DNA of 64,000 nucleotides from Paraburkholderia nodosa DSM 21604 (GTDB lineage Bacteria > Pseudomonadota > Gammaproteobacteria > Burkholderiales > Burkholderiaceae), in assembly GCF_000519185.1 (NCBI RefSeq), contig NZ_JAFA01000017.1, forward strand, positions 63,049 through 127,048, written 5' to 3'. The translations under genes and the position numbers were made by a program. Below the pieces are notes generated by a model that worked only from the letters and a program-made list of their open reading frames with translations, was not told where the DNA came from and did no database searches. Below, piece after piece: positions 55,565 through 64,000 of this stretch (within the stretch, counting starts at the first letter, position 1; every line of letters starts with the position of its first letter).

Positions 55565-57355
55565 TCACGACTGCACGGGTGTGAAGCCGTCGGGACTCCA
55601 GTCCTCGCTGCCCACGCCGTGATGGACGTAAAAGAACCCTTCCGGATCGTAGCGATCCTTGATCGTTTTTAGCCGTGCGTAGTTGACGCCCCAAAACGCT
55701 TCGCGCCAATCGCTGCGAAAAAAATCGGTCTCCGAAATATAGGAGCCGCTTGCTGGCGATAGCGCCTTGAGAATGGTCGCGGCCTTGGCTATGTTCGCGG
55801 CGTTGCGATGTGCCTGCGCCATGTCAGGCGCGGGGATGGGCAGGCCCGGAAAGGGCGGCGGGCCGCCTGTGGCGACGATCATCAGACCGAAGGCGTCGGC
55901 GACTTTCGGATTGGTGGCACACTGGCGCGCCTGTTCGTTCACCTCCGGCGGCGCGCCCGCGAGTCCCTTGTTGAAATGCAGTTCGACGGCCTGAAACTGG
56001 GCCGCCGCCACGAAGGCGTCAACGAGCCGGCCGCGTTGCGCCGGTTCGAGAAGGGCCGCGGGCAGCCATTGCGACTCGTAGGCGTGCAGGAAGGCTGAAG
56101 CCTGTTCGCCATCGCCTTGCCACCAGCCATGGTTGTGCGCGGCGCCCGTGCGTGGGTCTGCCACGAGTCCCGGGTTGGCTTCGACGTCCCACCAGCGGCG
56201 CGCAGGGCCGGCGCCGACGCGAGGTCCCTCGGTGAGGGTGAAATCGCCCGGCGAGGCCCGCACCCAATCGATGAAGGACGCCCAGACCGACTTGACCTGA
56301 TGGTCGTCGAGGCCATGGCACACCATCGCCACCTCGATCTCGTCGCTGTGAAAGATGAAGCGCTCGCCCCATGCAGGGTTGAACAGATGTTCTGCATAGT
56401 GATCGACCAGTCGCGCAGCGAGCCGCCGATAAGCCTCCGGCGATGAAGTCTTGACCTTGAACCTGGCCCAGCCGAAGCTCGCGGGCAGGTCATGGGTCTG
56501 TAGCGTGAGCCTCGTCACCACACCGAAACTGCCGCCGCCGCCCCCTTTGAGCGCCCAGAAAAGATCGGGCTCCTGGCATGCGTTGACCGTGCGGACAATG
56601 CCGTCGGCGGTGACGATCTCCGCCTGGAGCAGACTCGCGGCTGCGAGTCCGTAGCGCTTCGAGTAGGAGCCGAAGCCGCCGCCCAGAACGAGGCCGGCAA
56701 CGCCCACGGTCGTACAGCCGCCGCCCTGGACGTAGCGTCCGGCCTGCGTCGTGACGGCGGTATAGACGTCGATCCACATGCAGCCTGCCTCCACCGTCAC
56801 GGCCGGCTGTGGCGGCGTCGGGCAGCCGGCCGGCACGAACGCGTCATGGAGTTCGATGCGGTTCATCCCGCGCGTCCAGATCAGCAGGGAATCCGGCGCG
56901 TTCGAGCCGCCAAGGTAACTGTGGCCGCCGCCTTTCACCACGAGGCGCAAGTTGTGTTGGCGCACGAAATTGACGCCCGCGACAACGTCCGCGGTCGAGC
57001 GGGCCGCCACTGCGTAGGCGCTTGCGTGCGCCGTCCATGCATCGAGCCAGCCGGAGATCTGGGTGGCGCCAGGATCGTCGCCGAGCGCGAACGGATTGCG
57101 CGCTTCCTTGATTCTTGCCAGGCACGCTGGCGCGTGGGGCGCTTGTGCGCAGGTTTGCCAGATCGTGGTGGGTTGCAGCAAATTTCCGCCGACCGCCTGG
57201 CTCAACGCTTCCCATTCCGAAGCTTTCGGCCACGCGGGATCGCTGGGCCGGATGCGGCCCGCACGAGCCGCAGCGGGCAGCGCGCCGGCGAAACTCGAGG
57301 TGGCGGTGAGGTACGGCAAAGCGACAACCCCCTTTAGCAGGCAGCGTCGTTTCAT
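55565..57355 (-). CDS. Tat-exported FAD-linked oxidase (PCMH/BBE type)
   Basis: A 596-residue flavoprotein of the berberine-bridge-enzyme type. The N terminus MKRRCLLKGVVALPY has a twin-arginine motif (RRxLLKG), fitting export of a folded cofactor protein. The FAD domain carries GGGHSYLGGSN (His for flavin linkage) and QGGGCTTVGVAGLVLGGG (Cys for the second bond), so bicovalent FAD is likely. The BBE C-terminal motif RYDPEGFFYVHHG is present. Such enzymes oxidise sugars, oligosaccharides or aromatics. It lies alone, with 415 bases upstream, beside the second exopolysaccharide block; oxidation of a polysaccharide-derived sugar is possible but unproven. Confidence 0.88.
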   Translation of the reverse strand: MKRRCLLKGVVALPYLTATSSFAGALPAAARAGRIRPSDPAWPKASEWEALSQAVGGNLLQPTTIWQTCAQAPHAPACLARIKEARNPFALGDDPGATQISGWLDAWTAHASAYAVAARSTADVVAGVNFVRQHNLRLVVKGGGHSYLGGSNAPDSLLIWTRGMNRIELHDAFVPAGCPTPPQPAVTVEAGCMWIDVYTAVTTQAGRYVQGGGCTTVGVAGLVLGGGFGSYSKRYGLAAASLLQAEIVTADGIVRTVNACQEPDLFWALKGGGGGSFGVVTRLTLQTHDLPASFGWARFKVKTSSPEAYRRLAARLVDHYAEHLFNPAWGERFIFHSDEIEVAMVCHGLDDHQVKSVWASFIDWVRASPGDFTLTEGPRVGAGPARRWWDVEANPGLVADPRTGAAHNHGWWQGDGEQASAFLHAYESQWLPAALLEPAQRGRLVDAFVAAAQFQAVELHFNKGLAGAPPEVNEQARQCATNPKVADAFGLMIVATGGPPPFPGLPIPAPDMAQAHRNAANIAKAATILKALSPASGSYISETDFFRSDWREAFWGVNYARLKTIKDRYDPEGFFYVHHGVGSEDWSPDGFTPVQS

Positions 57356-57769
57356 GACGGCTGTTCTCCTCGCGATGGGTGAACCGGAATGGGCAAGCTG
57401 GGTAAAACGATTAGCTCTCCCAAATGTGATGCAATGCTGCCCGCGCGCGTGGGCGGGCGCGCAGGCATCCGGGGGCCGCCTTCGCCTCGCCTGGCAGTGG
57501 TTGCGTGTCCGGGAAACGGTCCTCGGCTGACGACATCGGGTGCTTGCGCCTCCAGTGTCCGCGATTGCTTACGGCCCTGCCTCCACGGGGAGCGCAGAGG
57601 GGTCGGGGGTGCTTTTCATGATATCAGCAATGCTGCGTGCCTCAGGGGTACGCAGCATGTCGCGGGTCGAGGCGCCTTTTTTTTGCGTCTCGCTGTCGTC
57701 CTGGATCGGTCCCGACGTGCCGTTATTGTTGGTCAGAGTTGAAGTCGGCGCCGTTGCAATCCCGACGAT
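57356..57769. other. intergenic region, flavin oxidase / wzx
   Basis: 414 bases upstream of the minus-strand oxidase and downstream of the minus-strand flippase, so it should contain the oxidase promoter and the end of the polysaccharide operon. Only overlapping short frames are seen. No clear terminator hairpin with a T-run on the minus strand was found. Confidence 0.35.
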
Positions 57770-59152
57770 CTAGGCGTCCCGTTTCGCGTCGTTCGCCGCG
57801 GTGCGTCCCGGCACGCGCCCGAGCACCCATCGCCCAAGCAGCGCAAGTGGCAATACGCCCAGCAGCCGGTGCGCCGCCCACGCCGCGAGCGCGCCGTTCA
57901 CGGCAATGGCCAGCGATGCCGCCGCCGCCGCGCCGACGCTGCCGCCAGGCGGCGAGAGCACGGCGAGGCCCACGAGCAGCATGGCGACCGAGTAGAGGTT
58001 GATTCGGTACAGCACGGCAGTGTGCGCGGTCATGCCCAGCAGTTCGGGCATGGCCGTAAAGCATGCCGCGGCGATCTGGCCGAGCGCGAGCACGCGCAGC
58101 GCGGCCGCGCCGCCGCCGAAGCCCGGCCCGAACAAGCGCAGCAGGTGTTCGGGAAAGAGCAGCATGCACAGCGCGGCGGGCAACGCGAGGCACAGCACGA
58201 GGCCCGCCGCCTGGGCCGCGCTTTTGTCGAGCCCGTGCTGGTCGTTGCGCGCGAAAAGGCTCGCGAACTTCGGCGCGGCCATGCCGGTCACGCCGCTGAT
58301 CAGCAGATTGATGACGAGCGCGAGCCGCCATGCCAGCGCGAAGAGCCCGGTCTCGCGTGACGAGGCGACGATGCCGAGCACGATGGCGGGCGCCGAGGTG
58401 ATCAGGAGCTTCGTGAATTCCAGTGTGAAGAGCGGCAAACCCGACTTGAGCAAGCGCGGCGGTTCGGCTCGCGCTTGTGCACCGGCGGTCACGCCGGCAA
58501 GAAAACGCTTGAGCAGAAACGCGCCGGTCAGCGCGGTGAGCGTGAAGCTGGCGGCGATCAGCATGAGCGTGCTGGCGACGCTCATGCCGCGCGTCATGCC
58601 GAGCGGGATGGCGACGGCGCAGAAGATCGCGGGCCAGAGCCAGGAATAGATCATCTGGCTGCAGCCCACGCGCTGGAGTCCGGCAAGCGCCCCCGCCATT
58701 GCCGCACCGAGATTTTGCGGGATGAACGAGAGCGCGCCGAGCGCGAGCGGCCAGGCGAGTTCGGGCTTCTTCAGCACGTCGTGCGCGAAGGCGAACGCGC
58801 CCGCGCCAAGCGCAATCGACATGGCCGTGGAGGCGAGCAGCACCAGCCACAGCGCGCGGCGGATGGCCGGCCGCACGGCGCGCGCCTCGCCCGCCGCGAG
58901 GTCCATCGCGATCTGCCGCGTGAGCGCCTGGTCGATGCCGAGACGCCCGAAGCCCGCGAGCGCCACCATTGTGCTGAACACGATATAAAAGTCGCCCGTC
59001 TGCACCACGCCCAGCATGGCGGCGATCAGCAAATGGAAACCGTAGCGGCTCGGCAGGTCGAGCAGGCGCACGCCGAGGCTCACGAGCGAGCCCCGGATCA
59101 TCGAGCCGTCGTTCTGGCGCGCGGGCATTTGCGCTTCGCGTGCTTCAGTCAT
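57770..59152 (-). CDS. polysaccharide repeat-unit flippase (Wzx-like)
   Basis: A 460-residue membrane protein with about 12-14 helices, of the MATE/MOP polysaccharide flippase group: YGFHLLIAAMLGVVQTGDFY and FSTMVALAGFGRLGIDQAL near the start, FIPQNLGAAMAGALAGLQRV, and SLFARNDQHGLDKSAAQAAG in the middle loop. It would move the lipid-linked repeat across the inner membrane for Wzy. The start overlaps the GH44-like gene end by 8 bases; it is the last gene of the operon wza - wzy - GH44 - wzx. Confidence 0.88.
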   Translation of the reverse strand: MTEAREAQMPARQNDGSMIRGSLVSLGVRLLDLPSRYGFHLLIAAMLGVVQTGDFYIVFSTMVALAGFGRLGIDQALTRQIAMDLAAGEARAVRPAIRRALWLVLLASTAMSIALGAGAFAFAHDVLKKPELAWPLALGALSFIPQNLGAAMAGALAGLQRVGCSQMIYSWLWPAIFCAVAIPLGMTRGMSVASTLMLIAASFTLTALTGAFLLKRFLAGVTAGAQARAEPPRLLKSGLPLFTLEFTKLLITSAPAIVLGIVASSRETGLFALAWRLALVINLLISGVTGMAAPKFASLFARNDQHGLDKSAAQAAGLVLCLALPAALCMLLFPEHLLRLFGPGFGGGAAALRVLALGQIAAACFTAMPELLGMTAHTAVLYRINLYSVAMLLVGLAVLSPPGGSVGAAAAASLAIAVNGALAAWAAHRLLGVLPLALLGRWVLGRVPGRTAANDAKRDA

Positions 59153-60821
59153 GCTGTGCCTGGGCGCCGCGCAGTACGAACAGCGTCACGCTCTGCGCGG
59201 GCAGGCTCGCGCGCAGCGTGCTGTCCTGGTAGCGCGCGTCGGGCATGCGAAACAGCTGGTTGTTCGCGAGCCGCCAGGTTTCGGCCACGCCGCTGGCCGC
59301 GAAATGATCGAGCGTGATGGCGGCGTCGGCGGGGCGGTCCAGCTGCTTGTTGATGACCACGAGCGTCAGCGCGTGGTCGCGTTCGCGCAAGGCGGCGAAC
59401 GCGGAAACGGTGTCCGGGTCGGGCGCGCTCGCGGCAACGCTGGTCGCGCCGAACGCCGCGCCGTTGCCGTCGTAGTTGCGGTAGAGCCTGAATGCCTTGT
59501 ACACCGGCATCGAAGGATCGAGCGTGCCCCAGCGCGTGGCGATGTCCAGCCCCTCGCGGCCGAAAATGCCGAGCACGTCGGCCTGGGCCGTCGCGCCGTT
59601 CATCAGCGTGTCGCCGCCCCAGTTGTATTCCGTGATGCCGATGGGCGTGCCCGGGTAGTAGTACGTATCGACCCAGCGGCGCATCAGCGGGATCAGCGCC
59701 ACGACGCTGTTGATCCACGTGGGGTCTTTGTAGTTCGGGTCCCACAGGTCGCGCGTGGAGCGGTTGCGCATGAGCGCGACGGCCTGCGAGTTCGTCACGC
59801 CAGCTTCGGCATATTCGCCGCCCTGCGGGTAGAAGTGCAGGCTGAACACGTCGACCGGATGGCCCGCCGCTTTCCATTGCGTGAGGAGCCACGGCACGTA
59901 CGGCATGCCCTGGGTTTCGCCTGTGCGGTCGGGCGTGTGATCGAGGCCGTGGTCCGCGGCGTACTGCTGGTCGAAGCCGCTGTAGAAATAGCCCTGCCAG
60001 CCCCATTCTTCCGGGGCGACGATCTGCGCGTGCGGGTCCGCCGCCTTCACGGCGCGCGAATAGGCGATCACCTTGCTGGCGATTTCGCTCGCATGCGCGC
60101 CCGTGGGATGCACGTCGCGGTGAATCAGCTGCCAAAGGCTCGGCTCGTTGTCGAGCGCGTAGTAACGCACGCCGCCGCCACTTGCGCCGCCGAATTGCTT
60201 GACCAGATCCGCGACGCGCGCCTGCTCGTTTTGCGGGTCGTCGGGCGTCGAGGCGTCGTTCGCGTCGTTGCCGGCGATCGGCTTGTCGCCGGGCGCCAGG
60301 CCGTTGCCGGCGTCGGCGTGGCCGTTCACGTCGTGATTCGGCTGCGCGCCGTATTTGGCGATCGAGAAGCTCGCGAGCGTCTCGCGCGCCGGCCCGAGTT
60401 TCGCCACCCGGCCGAGCATCGGAATGGTCACGATGGGCGTGGCGGCCGCCGCCTGGGTGAGCGCGACGAAGCGCTCGCCGAACTGGTCGTTGATATCGGC
60501 GGGATTGACGGCGAGGCTCTCGAAATACCAGTCCTTGCCCGCGTTGCGTGCGTCGATGCGCCAGTTATAGGCCGAGGCGCTGTTGCCGCCGGAGCGGTTG
60601 ACCGGCGCGCGCAGGTCTTGCAGGACGGCCGTCGTGCCGAAGTTGATGCCGTAAATCAGCGGGCTGATGGGGTGCCGGCCGGCGGCGGCGTCCACCGAGA
60701 TGGCCACCGGCAAGGGCGTGCCCGAGGTCGCGTCGGTGCAGGCCGCCGCGCCCGACATGAGCAGCGCGCCGACCAGCAGCGTATGCAGATTGGGGCGCTT
60801 GATGCGCTTAAAGCGAGGCAT
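59145..60821 (-). CDS. GH44-like endoglucanase lipoprotein
   Basis: A 558-residue secreted glycoside hydrolase. Signal segment (HTLLVGALLMSGAAAC) ends in a lipobox with Cys28. The body resembles family GH44 endoglucanase/xyloglucanase: ISPLIYGINFG, NRSGGNSASAYNW, the acid/base Glu in YYALDNEPSLW, DVFSLHFYPQGG and the nucleophile Glu in IGITEYNWGGD, with a C-terminal beta domain. Start chosen at 60821; it overlaps wzy by 14 bases and wzx by 8, so it is a built-in part of the polysaccharide operon. It probably trims or edits a beta-glucan-type product, or clears misrouted polymer from the periplasm. Confidence 0.85.
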   Translation of the reverse strand: MPRFKRIKRPNLHTLLVGALLMSGAAACTDATSGTPLPVAISVDAAAGRHPISPLIYGINFGTTAVLQDLRAPVNRSGGNSASAYNWRIDARNAGKDWYFESLAVNPADINDQFGERFVALTQAAAATPIVTIPMLGRVAKLGPARETLASFSIAKYGAQPNHDVNGHADAGNGLAPGDKPIAGNDANDASTPDDPQNEQARVADLVKQFGGASGGGVRYYALDNEPSLWQLIHRDVHPTGAHASEIASKVIAYSRAVKAADPHAQIVAPEEWGWQGYFYSGFDQQYAADHGLDHTPDRTGETQGMPYVPWLLTQWKAAGHPVDVFSLHFYPQGGEYAEAGVTNSQAVALMRNRSTRDLWDPNYKDPTWINSVVALIPLMRRWVDTYYYPGTPIGITEYNWGGDTLMNGATAQADVLGIFGREGLDIATRWGTLDPSMPVYKAFRLYRNYDGNGAAFGATSVAASAPDPDTVSAFAALRERDHALTLVVINKQLDRPADAAITLDHFAASGVAETWRLANNQLFRMPDARYQDSTLRASLPAQSVTLFVLRGAQAQHD

Positions 60822-62094
60822 GGTGAACCTGCAGATCGGCATGGTCGTCGTGTTCGCTGTCCAGCTCGCCCACGCGCCAGACGTACGCGAAGATTGCGAG
60901 AATGACCGCGGTCTCGCCCGGCGTGAGGGTAGGCGGGTAGAAGAATGAAATGAGCAGGACGTAGACGAGATAGTCGAACAGCGCGCCGAGAAAATCGTCA
61001 TCGACCTTCTTGCGCAGGCGCCGGTAGAACACGATGCCGCGCAGCTGGAAGAACAGGATGATGAGCGCGCCGATCAGGCCGTACTCGAACACGATGCCGA
61101 GCCACGTAATGTCGGCGAGGAAGAAGAAGTGGTGAAAGTAGTCGATCAGGTTGTCCTTGCTGGTCGAGCTGATCGTGCCCACCCCGAAGAGCCAGCGCAT
61201 CGGTTCGCTGCCGAGGAACTTCGTGGCGAGCAGGATGGTGATGCGGCGCGTGTCGAAGCCCGTGCTCGCGTCGGTGCTGAAGGTCGTGGCGAGGTAGCCC
61301 GCCGAGAACATGGCGGCGAGCGCGACGGGCGCGGCGAGCAGCAGCAGAACGCGCGTGCGCATGCGCGACCAGGCAAAGGTGTTGATGACGAGCACGCCCA
61401 TGATGCCGATGACCATGGCGCGCGTCTTGACGATCAGCAGCGTGACCGCGAACGCGACGACCACGCCGAACAGATAGCCCGCATGCTTTTCGAAAAAGGC
61501 GCGCCGGTAGCAGAAGAACAGCAGGATGAGCGGGAAATACATCGACATGCGGATGCGATGGCCGCGGCTGTCGCTGCTGAAAAAGGGCGACTGGCCGATC
61601 ACATACGACTCCTGGTACCAGTCGGAGGGCACCACGGCCCAGAGCACGATCAGCACCGCGAGAATGACGACGCCCAGCACCACGAAACCGCGCTCCAGCT
61701 CGCCGAGCGTGGGCTTGAGCGTGAGGAGCAGCGCGAGAAACGAGAAGAAGTACAGGACGGGCAGCAGTTTCACCTGCGCCGTGATGCTCGTGAAAAAACC
61801 CTCGTGGAAATAGAACACGGCGGCGAAGCTCGGCACCAGCAAGAGCCACGCGAAGCTGATGAGGATTTGCCGCGTCATGGGAAAACGCGGTTCGCCGCCC
61901 AGACGCAGCACGCCGGGCAGCGAAATGACCGGCAGCGCTTTCGAGAGCGCCCAGAGCGGCACGAGCGTGCTCAGGTAGTGGAAGGTCTGCCCAAAGAGCG
62001 GCAAGAGCGCGAGCAGCCACCACGTGACCCGCCACCTGGCGGGCTCGCTCGAAAAGACCGGGGCAAGCCCGGTGGTCGTGGTGGCGGTTTCCAT
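60808..62094 (-). CDS. O-antigen ligase/polymerase-like protein (Wzy)
   Basis: About 428 residues with some ten helices and a large loop, typical of Wzy/WaaL proteins. Segments include WWLLALLPLFGQTFHYLS, LPVLYFFSFLALLLTL, MYFPLILLFFCYRRAFF, TRAMVIGIMGVLVINTF and the GVGTISSTSKDNLIDYFHH loop near the end, followed by ITWLGIVFEYGLIGALIILF. In this operon it most likely polymerises lipid-linked repeats. Start ATG 62094 is favoured; GTG 62130 is possible. It lies 63 bases downstream of wza. Confidence 0.87.
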   Translation of the reverse strand: METATTTTGLAPVFSSEPARWRVTWWLLALLPLFGQTFHYLSTLVPLWALSKALPVISLPGVLRLGGEPRFPMTRQILISFAWLLLVPSFAAVFYFHEGFFTSITAQVKLLPVLYFFSFLALLLTLKPTLGELERGFVVLGVVILAVLIVLWAVVPSDWYQESYVIGQSPFFSSDSRGHRIRMSMYFPLILLFFCYRRAFFEKHAGYLFGVVVAFAVTLLIVKTRAMVIGIMGVLVINTFAWSRMRTRVLLLLAAPVALAAMFSAGYLATTFSTDASTGFDTRRITILLATKFLGSEPMRWLFGVGTISSTSKDNLIDYFHHFFFLADITWLGIVFEYGLIGALIILFFQLRGIVFYRRLRKKVDDDFLGALFDYLVYVLLISFFYPPTLTPGETAVILAIFAYVWRVGELDSEHDDHADLQVHHASL

Positions 62095-62157
62095 TGCAGT
62101 TGATTCGTTTGCCCGGTCGTGGAAAACCACCGGGCGGTCGAGGCTCGCTGAGCAGGC

Positions 62158-62877
62158 TTAGTAAGTCGCGGGGTTGTTCGAGATCGTGTAGTCGAAGCCC
62201 CGCTGGAACGGAATGACCTTGTCGATGTACTGATCGACCCACTGGTCGACTTCGGCGATCGAGGACTTCGGCACGAAGATCGTGTCGGTGGCCTGCAGGA
62301 TGACGTCCTGCGTTGGGTCGCCGCGATGCGTGAGCGCGTCGATATCGATCGTGCGCAGCATCGGGCGGCCATCGGGGCTGCGGCGAATCAGGACGACTTC
62401 GTTGGTGCGCGCCGTGTCGAGCAAGCCCTGCGCGGCGGCGATGGCCTGCAGCACGCTCATGCCCGTGTGCAGCGCGATTTCGCCGGGGCGCGCGACCTGG
62501 CCGGCCACATAGATTTTGGCGGCCGACTGCACGATGGAGACCGAAGCGTGCGCGTTCTTCGCCATGCCGTTGGCGGCGAGCGCCTTGTTGATGGCGTCGC
62601 CGAGCTGGGCGACCGAGAGGCCCGCCGCCGGGATCGTGCCCGCGAACGGCATCGTCAGGCCGCCGTCCGGCGCGACCGAACCGCGAAAGTTCAGCTCGGC
62701 ATTGAAGGGCATGACGACCGAAAGGTCGTCGCCGGGTTCGATGCGATAGACGCCGGGCGTGGCTTGCGACCACGCGGCGAACTGCGCGCGCTGCTGGAAT
62801 TGCGGTTCCACCCAGGTCTGGGTGCAGGCGGTAAGCGTCAGCAGCCCGAGGACGCAGGCTGGTCGGAGTATGTTCAT
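62158..62877 (-). CDS. polysaccharide export lipoprotein (Wza-like)
   Basis: A 239-residue outer-membrane export protein. Signal with lipobox LTAC (MNILRPACVLGLLTLTAC), then the Poly_export domain YRIEPGDDLSVVMPFNAEL, GLTMPFAGTIPAAGLSVAQLG and SLBB-type repeats (KIYVAGQVARPGEIALHTG, VVLIRRSPDGRPML). It is shorter than E. coli Wza (379 residues) and lacks the long C-terminal helix, as in many Burkholderiales exporters. First gene of the minus-strand operon, divergent from the chain-length gene across 190 bases. Confidence 0.9.
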   Translation of the reverse strand: MNILRPACVLGLLTLTACTQTWVEPQFQQRAQFAAWSQATPGVYRIEPGDDLSVVMPFNAELNFRGSVAPDGGLTMPFAGTIPAAGLSVAQLGDAINKALAANGMAKNAHASVSIVQSAAKIYVAGQVARPGEIALHTGMSVLQAIAAAQGLLDTARTNEVVLIRRSPDGRPMLRTIDIDALTHRGDPTQDVILQATDTIFVPKSSIAEVDQWVDQYIDKVIPFQRGFDYTISNNPATY

Positions 62878-63067
62878 CGGGCGCGTGGGTGAAGCGGTGG
62901 CTTGCGGTTCCTGATCTCTTGTCAAGTAACGGCAGGAATTGCCGTTAATGAAGGGTGGAACTCACACGATTTTTTCGCGGATGTCAGTTTAACGCGACAT
63001 CCTGGATGTTTTCTTACGTATTATATGCGCCGTCGAATCTTCACTGTTGGCCCGGAACCGCACCTGT

Positions 63068-64000
63068 ATGGTTATTACTACTAGAACAAGGCCTGAAAGG
63101 AAGGCGGCTGTTGTCGAACTGACGGTCCGGGATTATCTCAACACCTTTTTCTATTATCGCAAGATTGCAACAGCGGTATTTCTTGCCGTTGTGGCGATCG
63201 GCGTGGCGGTCGCGCTGCTGGTGCCCATGCCTTACCGGGCGCAGTCGACGCTGCTCGTACTCCTTGCAGGATATTACGACCAGTCGAACAACCCGAATGG
63301 CTCCGCCGCGGTGCAGCCCGCCATTGGCCAGCTCGACGGCGTCGAAGCGCAAATCCTCAGCAGCCCGGAACTGCACCGCGACGTCGTGATTGCGAAACTG
63401 GGGCCGAACGCAAGCGAACACGAAATCGACAGCCATTTGCAGGAATTCGAGCATCGGCTGCATATCGAGCAGAACGATCTCGCGAGCACCATCAACCTCA
63501 CGTATTACGACGCCGATCCCAAGGAAGCGGCCGACGCGCTCTCGCGTCTGCTCGACACGTACTTCCGCCGGCGCGCGACGATTTTCACGTCGGGCCGCGT
63601 CGATTTCCTGACCGGCCAGCGCGACGAAGTCGCAAGGCAACTGAAAAAAGCCGATGCCGACCTGCTCGCGTTCCAGAAAACGCACGGCATCGTCAATATC
63701 GACGACCAGACCTCGCGCGCCGTGCTGCTCGAAAGCCAGCTGGTTCAGCAAAAGCTCGACAACGAAACGTCGCTCGCGCAGCATCGCGGCGAACTGAAGT
63801 CGGAGCAGGCGTCGTCGAAGGGGGTGAAGGCGACGATTCCGATTTTCACCGACGACTCCGAAGCCGCTCACGCGCTCGACACGATGCAGCTCTCGCTGAT
63901 GCAGCTCGAAGCGCGCCGCGCCGACTTCGCCTCGCGCTACATGGATAGCTCGCCGTTCGTGCAGCAGCTCGATCAGCAGATCGCCGACATGCACGCGAGC
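63068..64000 (+). CDS. polysaccharide chain-length/tyrosine-kinase-type protein (Wzz/Wzc), 3' end cut by window
   Basis: A frame open from the ATG at 63068 to the window end (311 codons seen). It begins MVITTRTRPERKAAVVELTV, then YLNTFFYYRK and a helix (IATAVFLAVVAIGVAVALLV), followed by a long coiled-coil periplasmic part (GQLDGVEAQILSSPELHRDV, TINLTYYDADPKEAADALS, TGQRDEVARQLKKADADLLAFQ). This matches the Wzz domain. Whether a C-terminal kinase domain follows, as in Wzc, cannot be told. It is divergent from wza and shares its regulatory region. Ribosome site is weak. Confidence 0.85.
   Translation, partial: MVITTRTRPERKAAVVELTVRDYLNTFFYYRKIATAVFLAVVAIGVAVALLVPMPYRAQSTLLVLLAGYYDQSNNPNGSAAVQPAIGQLDGVEAQILSSPELHRDVVIAKLGPNASEHEIDSHLQEFEHRLHIEQNDLASTINLTYYDADPKEAADALSRLLDTYFRRRATIFTSGRVDFLTGQRDEVARQLKKADADLLAFQKTHGIVNIDDQTSRAVLLESQLVQQKLDNETSLAQHRGELKSEQASSKGVKATIPIFTDDSEAAHALDTMQLSLMQLEARRADFASRYMDSSPFVQQLDQQIADMHAS

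Overview
The window looks like a piece of a Burkholderiales genome, most likely Paraburkholderia or Caballeronia. It is very GC-rich. It carries a DUF4148 protein, a degenerate RAYT-like protein, a TAGKR-free hairpin repeat of the kind scattered through such genomes (150-184), an AAHS-type aromatic acid transporter and a Wza/Wzy/Wzx exopolysaccharide locus. The genus is inferred from gene content, not from a marker gene. No rRNA, tRNA or CRISPR array was seen.

Layout. 0.3-4.5 kb: two solitary ABC substrate-binding proteins, a fatty-acid desaturase and an epoxide hydrolase. 4.8-12.2 kb: a probable tannin/gallate module made of a LigJ-like 4-oxalomesaconate hydratase, a ModA-like binding protein without signal peptide, a tannase-family lipoprotein and an aromatic-acid MFS permease, followed by an Aer-type PAS chemoreceptor. 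13.0-27.4 kb: a partial type VI secretion locus with vgrG, a peptidoglycan-hydrolase-type effector and lipoprotein immunity candidate, a second rearranged effector/immunity pair, PAAR, an unknown membrane protein, tssM, tssF and tssJ. Sheath, Hcp, ClpV and most baseplate genes are absent, so the rest must lie elsewhere. 27.5-36.2 kb: a two-component system facing a tripartite RND efflux operon, with a candidate response-regulator box upstream of the pump, and a DUF4148 protein.

36.6-42.1 kb: the first exopolysaccharide block (initiating sugar-phosphate transferase, WecG/TagA-type glycosyltransferase, GMC oxidoreductase, epimerase). 42.4-57.4 kb: a mixed stretch with a catalytically degenerate RAYT-like protein, DUF488, a TolB-like beta-propeller, a Tsx-like outer-membrane protein, a SulP-VIT operon, a GGDEF-EAL protein, PilZ, an alkaline-phosphatase-superfamily protein and a Tat-exported flavin oxidase. 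57.8-64 kb: the second exopolysaccharide block (Wzx, a GH44-like glucanase lipoprotein, Wzy, Wza and, divergently, a Wzc/Wzz-like chain-length protein cut by the window end).

The most unusual feature is at 13-20 kb. The last part of vgrG plus the first ~137 codons of its effector are repeated 2.9 kb downstream (15374-15848 and 18240-18714). The second copy joins the conserved N-terminal segment directly to the end of a different GH19-like toxin domain, and both it and the next gene appear to lack one base in a homopolymer. This resembles the orphan toxin modules known from Rhs and CdiA loci, here in a VgrG-linked effector.
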